Assembly: GCF_000283155.1 (NCBI RefSeq)
Contig: NW_004454163.1
Location: 21,760,387-21,824,386, forward strand
Reading direction: 5' to 3'
Origin: Ceratotherium simum simum
Taxonomy: Eukaryota; Chordata; Mammalia; Perissodactyla; Rhinocerotidae
Length of the DNA: 64,000 bases
Under the pieces are notes generated by a model. It was given only the letters and a program-made list of their open reading frames with translations, searched no databases and was not told the DNA's origin. Position numbers and translations under genes: made by a program. Shown piece by piece: positions 59,331 to 64,000 of this stretch (positions are counted from its first letter, which is position 1; every line of letters begins with the position of its first letter).

Positions 59331-60364
59331 TAGTAAGTCATTGGCTTGTGTTGGAGCTAAGGAAGGGCCTTTGTTGGTGCCTGTGGAAACAAAAACAAAA
59401 GGATGGATGGCAGAGATTTGTGCAAGTAATAATCAACAAAGGACTGGCTGCTGAATTATTTGATATTCACTTTAAGTGCAAAAAGATATCAGAAATTGAA
59501 GAAAACAGTAAGACTGCTACTATTGTTTTTAGCCCACTAACCTACAATTATATATATCTTAAAGCTAAAATTTGGCAATGTGACATTAATAGAACAGTAG
59601 TGTGCATTCTCCATTGACCCAGCCCTGGTCCACTCAGTTCCATTCCCTATATTCAAAGTCGGTTTCTCTTCTGTATCAGTTTTCTAGATGGCTGGGATTC
59701 CTTTTGGTCTTATCAGTGTGTCATGGGGCGCTGAGGCAAGTTGAGGACACTGTTACCACACAAAAAAAAGAGTGAAGACCTGTTAGGTTTTAGACATTTC
59801 TCCCACTGAACAGCAGCTAATGAGAGCACTAGGCTCTAACAATGCAAAGATCCTTTCATATGAAGAGCTAAACTCAGGAAGTCAGCTGGTGAGATCTGTA
59901 TCCACCAGGCACACCCCAGGTCCTGGCCCATTCCCAGACCACCTTCTTGATGGGGGCCTGTGAAATTCACAGCCCGCTTCATCCTTCTCCACGCACCCTG
60001 CCTCACCACTTTTTCACGCTTCCACAACCCTATATTCCTGGTGTCAAAAGCCCACTTCTCTTTGTCTCTCATAATTGCCCCTCCTACCACAAGAGAAGGC
60101 ATCTCAGCTGCCCATTGGAGGTCAAATTATTAGCAATAAGAAAAATAGTTCCCCTCGAGGATGGAGAAGATGCAGTTTTCAAAGCCTAATAGCTTTTATT
60201 CTGGCCTGGTTGTGGGGATAGTTCACCCTCTGCACCAGAATATACTGAGTGACTCTAAGGCAACTAGTAAAACAGCAAAACAATTTAAGTTTCATGTTAA
60301 AATAGATTTAACTCTCTTATCCAGCTACAATAGTGAGACTGTTTTCATAGAGACGTACGCGGTA
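59331..60364. other. anonymous sequence
   Basis: Frames of 80-89 codons at 59348-59617, 59836-60102 and 59947-60189 have no recognisable domain. No repeat named. Confidence 0.45.
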
Positions 60365-60495
60365 TAGAATGTTTTCATACATGTTATCTCATCTGATACT
60401 TGTCACAGCCCTGGAGGTCATCATTCCTTTTGGTCAAGTGGGAATCTGAGGCAGGGAGGCCACATGCTGGGTATCACATGACTGAAGGTGACAAA
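60365..60495 (-). repeat. MIR SINE fragment
   Basis: Antisense MIR, diverged: TTTTCATACATGTTATCTCATCTGATACTTGTCACAGCCC, GTGGGAATCTGAGGCAGGGAGG and ATCACATGACTGAAGG. Confidence 0.7.
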
Positions 60496-60734
60496 GTTGT
60501 CATGAAATTTAAGGCTGATTTCCCAACTCCACTTGTTGAATATGTTGAGTATTGACCAAAGCACTGGAAAACATCTATACATGCTACAGCTTACCTTTAA
60601 TTTTTTATTCTATTATTTGAATAATATAATCATTATACTCTATTTTCCTCTTAGACCAATAAAAGGAAATAGTAAAATTTCAAGGGGCAGTTTTTTGAAG
60701 GAATTTGTTCAGTGTATGATTTCCTTCAGTTTTT

Positions 60735-60900
60735 GATTCAACATTCACTTAGTCATTTGTTGAGTGTTTATGGTATTGTAGGTACTCTTCTTGGTTCTAG
60801 GGATCCAATGGTGAAAAAGTCACGATTCTTTCCCTGCTAGTATTCAATATCCAGAGAGGGCAACGTCAACAACAAACTATACCGCACATAAGCATTTAAT
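60735..60900 (-). repeat. L2 fragment
   Basis: Antisense L2: ATTCACTTAGTCATTTGTTGAGTGTTTATGGTATTGTAGGTACTCTTCTTGGTTCTAGGGATCCAATGGTGAAAAAG, then TCTTTCCCTGC and AATATCCAGAGAGGGCAACG. Confidence 0.75.
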
Positions 60901-62329
60901 ATCAACTATTTAGGATAATGTTGGGTATTAAACCCTCTTTTTCACACCCCTCACAAAGATTTGGTTCACCTAGGTATTTTCCATCTCTCTAGTCTCCCTC
61001 TCTTGGAATAGTGGTTTTCGTTATTTGACTCATTCTACCATTTTTGCAAGATGATTGTTGCCCAGCCTTCACACCTTTACAGAACTTCATCTGAAGGAAA
61101 CAGGGGAGAATTTCCTTCTCAAACCTCTTGGAGACTTCCCTTGATGTATTAGGAGTTTTGCCTCTGCTCTGGCTGCGGGACAACTTGGGGAAGCAAATAA
61201 CTGGCTTTATCAGCCCTTGTAGGGGAAGCACGCCCTGTCAGCTAGGAAGAAGGGGTGTGGTGAGGAAGAAAGGCTATTGGATAAATAATCAGCAGAGTCT
61301 GCCACAGCAAATTATGATAAAATTATGATACTTAATTTTTGAAGGCATTAATATGATCATTTCTCATTGATGTTGAGGTCTTGATATGTGGTGTAAATTG
61401 GAAAAGGATACAACATTTATAATACTCAGTTACCAGGATGGTAGCTGAGTAAAATAAATAAGATCTCTATCTTCCAAATAAAAAGTTATTGCCTCTAATT
61501 CTCACACCATGGACAAGTCATGTTTACCACTGTCATCATTGTGATCTTCATCATTACTGTGAATCATTCTCATCAAATAGCATTCATTTAGTTCTCTGCT
61601 TATACAAGATGCTGTATTATCTTTCTGTTTCTCTCCAAAATGTGGAAAATAATGCTTTTGGAGAAATTGGGGTACTGGGAGGATAAATGAGCTCTTGCAG
61701 ATGTATTCCATTGTATGCAGTAGATGAGCTCCTGAAAAGTCGAGTATGTGTTGAATTTTTGTAAATTGAATCAGTTTTAAATCCACTAGGGGAGCTTGGT
61801 ATTATTTAAAGGAACATTGTAGTGAATCTACGTATCCATTTGAAACACAGATACTCAGTCCCAAGTTCAACATCTTTGTAAACTTGTATTTCTTTCATGT
61901 TTGGCTATTCTTAAATTGGTATGTGCTTTATACTTTATCAGAGAAAAGTCATTATGAATCCAAGATTGTCTTTATTACTATGAACTTCATAACATCTAGT
62001 TATTTTCTTTGCTATCTTAAAATTATCATTGTTTTTGTTTTTATTCATACTTTCAGATAAATTTTATTTTGGATTAACCATTTTGGAAGATTCAAATAAT
62101 AAAATCTCAAAAATGGAAAAAAGCTCAGGAATCACACATCTAGTGTTTTTTCCAAAATATAGTTTAACAAATGATTCATGCTAAATACACACACACACAC
62201 TCACGGAACTTCAGGCAAAAAATAAAGCAGTATTGCAGGGGATGAAGCAGAGGTGAGGGGCAGCTGTTCCCCCAGCTTGATCCCTTCCTGGGTTCTTTTT
62301 CTCATAGGAGGACATAATCATGTTAGTTC
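60901..62329. other. anonymous sequence
   Basis: No gene or clear repeat recognised. The part at 61490-61790 contains TCATCATTGTGATCTTCATCATTACTG, a phrase common in old LINE ends, but too little to assign. Confidence 0.4.
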
Positions 62330-62530
62330 CTTGTGCAGGCTTTGGAATCAGACTGCTGAGTTCAAATCCCACCTCTGCCACCTACGAAGTAGGCAAACTT
62401 GGGTAACCACTTCTCCTCTCTGTGTCTCAGTCTTCTTGTCAGATTGTAAATGGTGGGTAACAGTCACTACATCACGGTGTTGGATGGGTGGAATCAGTCG
62501 GTACCGGTAAAGCACTGGGAACATTCCCTG
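62330..62530 (+). repeat. MIR SINE, near full length
   Basis: MIR in sense order: GCAGGCTTTGGAATCAGACTGCTGAGTTCAAATCCCACCTCTGCCACC, CTTGGGTAACCACTTCTCCTCTCTGTGTCTCAGTCTTCTTGTCAG, TGGTGGGTAACAG and GGTAAAGCACTGGGAACATTCCC. Confidence 0.88.
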
Positions 62531-62620
62531 AACTGTAGCAGGCAATCAGGGAGTTGGCTTTTAACATTATCCTCTATAGAGACACCTTCACAAAATACCA
62601 AGACATGGAGGGACATCTTT

Positions 62621-62804
62621 TTTTTCCCCCTGCAGAAGATTCGCCCTGAGCTAACATCTGTGCCAATCTTCCTCTATTTTGTATGTAGGTCGCCGCCACA
62701 GCATGGATGAGGACGAGTGGTATATGTCCGTGCCTGGGAACTGAACCCGGGCCGCCAAAGCAGAGCACACTGAACATAACCACTAGGCCACGGGGCCGGC
62801 CCTT
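62621..62804 (-). mobile_element. ERE SINE, antisense
   Basis: Poly-T, CAGAAGATTCGCCCTGAGCTAACATCTGTGCCAATCTTCC, CAGCATGGATGAGGACGAG, a decayed B box GGAACTGAACCC, GAACATAACCACTAGGCCACG and GGGGCCGGCCC. A target duplication GAG(G/C)GACATCTTT with one mismatch flanks it at 62608-62620 and 62805-62817. Confidence 0.94.
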
Positions 62805-62834
62805 GAGCGACATCTTTTAAAATTTACCCATGTA

Positions 62835-62955
62835 ATTCCAAGCCCTCATTTTACCAGTGAGCGAGCAGAGGCCCTGAGGAATGAACTGATTTTCCCGTTG
62901 TCAGGCAGGGAGGTGGTGGCAGGAAAGATGCCGAGCTTTGAGCTCTGGAAGTCCG
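62835..62955 (-). repeat. MIR SINE fragment
   Basis: Antisense MIR: CTCATTTTACCAGTGAGCGAGCAGAGGCCCTGAGGAATGAACTGATTTTCCCG, TCAGGCAGGGAGGTGGTGGC and GAGCTTTGAGCTC. The core order fits, with moderate divergence. Confidence 0.7.
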
Positions 62956-63054
62956 CTCAAGAGGTTTCCCACTGAGGCTAAACTCAACTCTAGAGGTTAT
63001 CACCACTATATTCAAGGGACACAAAGGCAAGACATGTGAAAGCTCCATTTAGAG

Positions 63055-63255
63055 CAGAGTTTCTCAAACCAGGCACTAGTGACATTTTGAGCCAGATAAT
63101 TTTTTGTTGTGGGGGAGCTGTTCTGTGCAGTATAGGATGTTTTTAGCAGCATCCCTGGCCCGTACCCACGAAATGGCAGTAGCACAAAAATGTCTTCAGA
63201 CATTGCAGACTGTCCTCTAGGGGACAAAATTGAATGTACTTGAGAACCACTGCAG
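63055..63255 (-). mobile_element. MER5A-like hAT-Charlie MITE
   Basis: Same family and orientation as 866-1086: GTTTCTCAAACCAGGCACTAGTGACATTTTGAGCC, TAGGATGTTTTTAGCAGCATCCC, AAATGTCTTCAGACATTGC, ACAAAATTGAATG and GAGAACCACTGC. Better preserved at its right end than the first copy. Confidence 0.88.
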
Positions 63256-64000
63256 TCGTGCAGGAGAGCCACAAAAGATGCTGCCTGGAACACTCAAGAA
63301 GAGCATTATAGCCCCACATGAGGCTGACACCCCACAGAGTGGCTCGCAGGGAACTTACCAGAGACCCAGATCTCACTCCGGTTGTATGCATATGCACAGT
63401 CTATCTCGAAGTCTGAAATAGAAGGGCCATGCTGTATTTAGCGTGTGAACAACACGTTTATGAAATAACCACTCATCAGAGCAATGCAAAGCTTCTCAAA
63501 ATGAGTTTGAACCTCAGGCTCTGAATAAATAACCCTGACATAAGATTACTGACATAAGATTCTCTGAAGCCCACTGTTATTTTAGGCCACGTGGGTGGAA
63601 ACCTCTGGACCTCGGGAATCTGACAAAATGGAATTTTTCTTTGTGTGTGTGCTGTGGACATTATTAACTCCAGCCCTGGGAGTTCTCAGAGCCCAGCCCC
63701 TTCCTTAATCTGAGCGTCTCCTCTCCCCTTTCTTCCTCTTCCTGCCCCCATTATAGGCAGGAACCTCTTGGTTAAAATCCATTTTGTATTCTTAAAATGA
63801 ACATCCAGTGGAGAGCATGAACTTAATTTATGGAATATAACTATCAGAAAAAGGTGATGATTTTCCATCAAATATTCTGTTGTTTATGCACTCCCATGTA
63901 TTCTACAGCCTTAACATTTTTTTATTAACACTATAATTTGTGTAGCACATCTTAACTTACAAAAATTCTTCGTGTATATTACTGTATTTGACCCTTACAG
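63256..64000. other. anonymous sequence to the window end
   Basis: No gene recognised. Pyrimidine-rich tracts occur near 63715-63750. Several frames of 60-93 codons have no recognisable product. Confidence 0.45.

Noticed and set aside
1..64000. CRISPR arrays, operons, prophage or plasmid functions
   Set aside because: Sequence is clearly mammalian; no regularly spaced direct repeats and no run of coding frames.

Overview
This is mammalian nuclear DNA, AT-rich and packed with interspersed repeats. It holds no protein-coding gene that I can support. The best clue to the organism is six copies of a tRNA-derived SINE of the equine repetitive element (ERE) type: a GGGGCCGGCCC head, a GGTTCGGATCC-type B box and a tail containing GAGGAAGAT-GGC and GAGCTAACATCTGTGCCAATC. 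These SINEs mark horses and other perissodactyls. Young L1 3' ends also look equid, so Equus or a close relative is the likely source. The window reads as intergenic or deep-intronic sequence.

Layout. Positions 1-30 kb are mostly anonymous sequence with old, short repeats: MER5A and other hAT-Charlie copies, MIR, L2, L1M 3' ends, an MLT1-like LTR, and a solo class I ERV LTR near 16.4-17.1 kb. Three EREs lie at 3.1, 10.8 and 14.8 kb. From 21.4 to 26.3 kb an old minus-strand L1M is split by a younger rearranged minus-strand L1. At 27.3 kb a 5'-truncated L1 with a perfect 14-bp target duplication splits an L2.

From 30.0 to 35.3 kb lies a minus-strand L1 with an internal deletion. From 43.17 to 50.18 kb lies a near full-length minus-strand L1 of about 7 kb, meeting an older plus-strand L1 fragment tail to tail. 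The 1-106 segment is the 5' end of another minus-strand L1 cut by the window edge. All L1 reading frames are broken. Between and after these L1s (35.3-43 kb and 50.2-64 kb) are anonymous sequence, L2 and MIR copies, three EREs (37.6, 54.5 and 62.6 kb), an MLT1 LTR near 56 kb and a MER5A near 63.1 kb.

Every long open frame is antisense to a repeat, lies inside an L1 remnant, or lacks any recognisable domain, splice structure or codon signal. I found no tRNA or rRNA gene, no CRISPR array and no prokaryotic operon. I found no candidate for a new biological system. The interesting content is the insertion history: nested elements, target-site duplications, L1 deletion products and a promoter-bearing LTR. 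Repeat family names come from memory of consensus sequences and should be confirmed with RepeatMasker.
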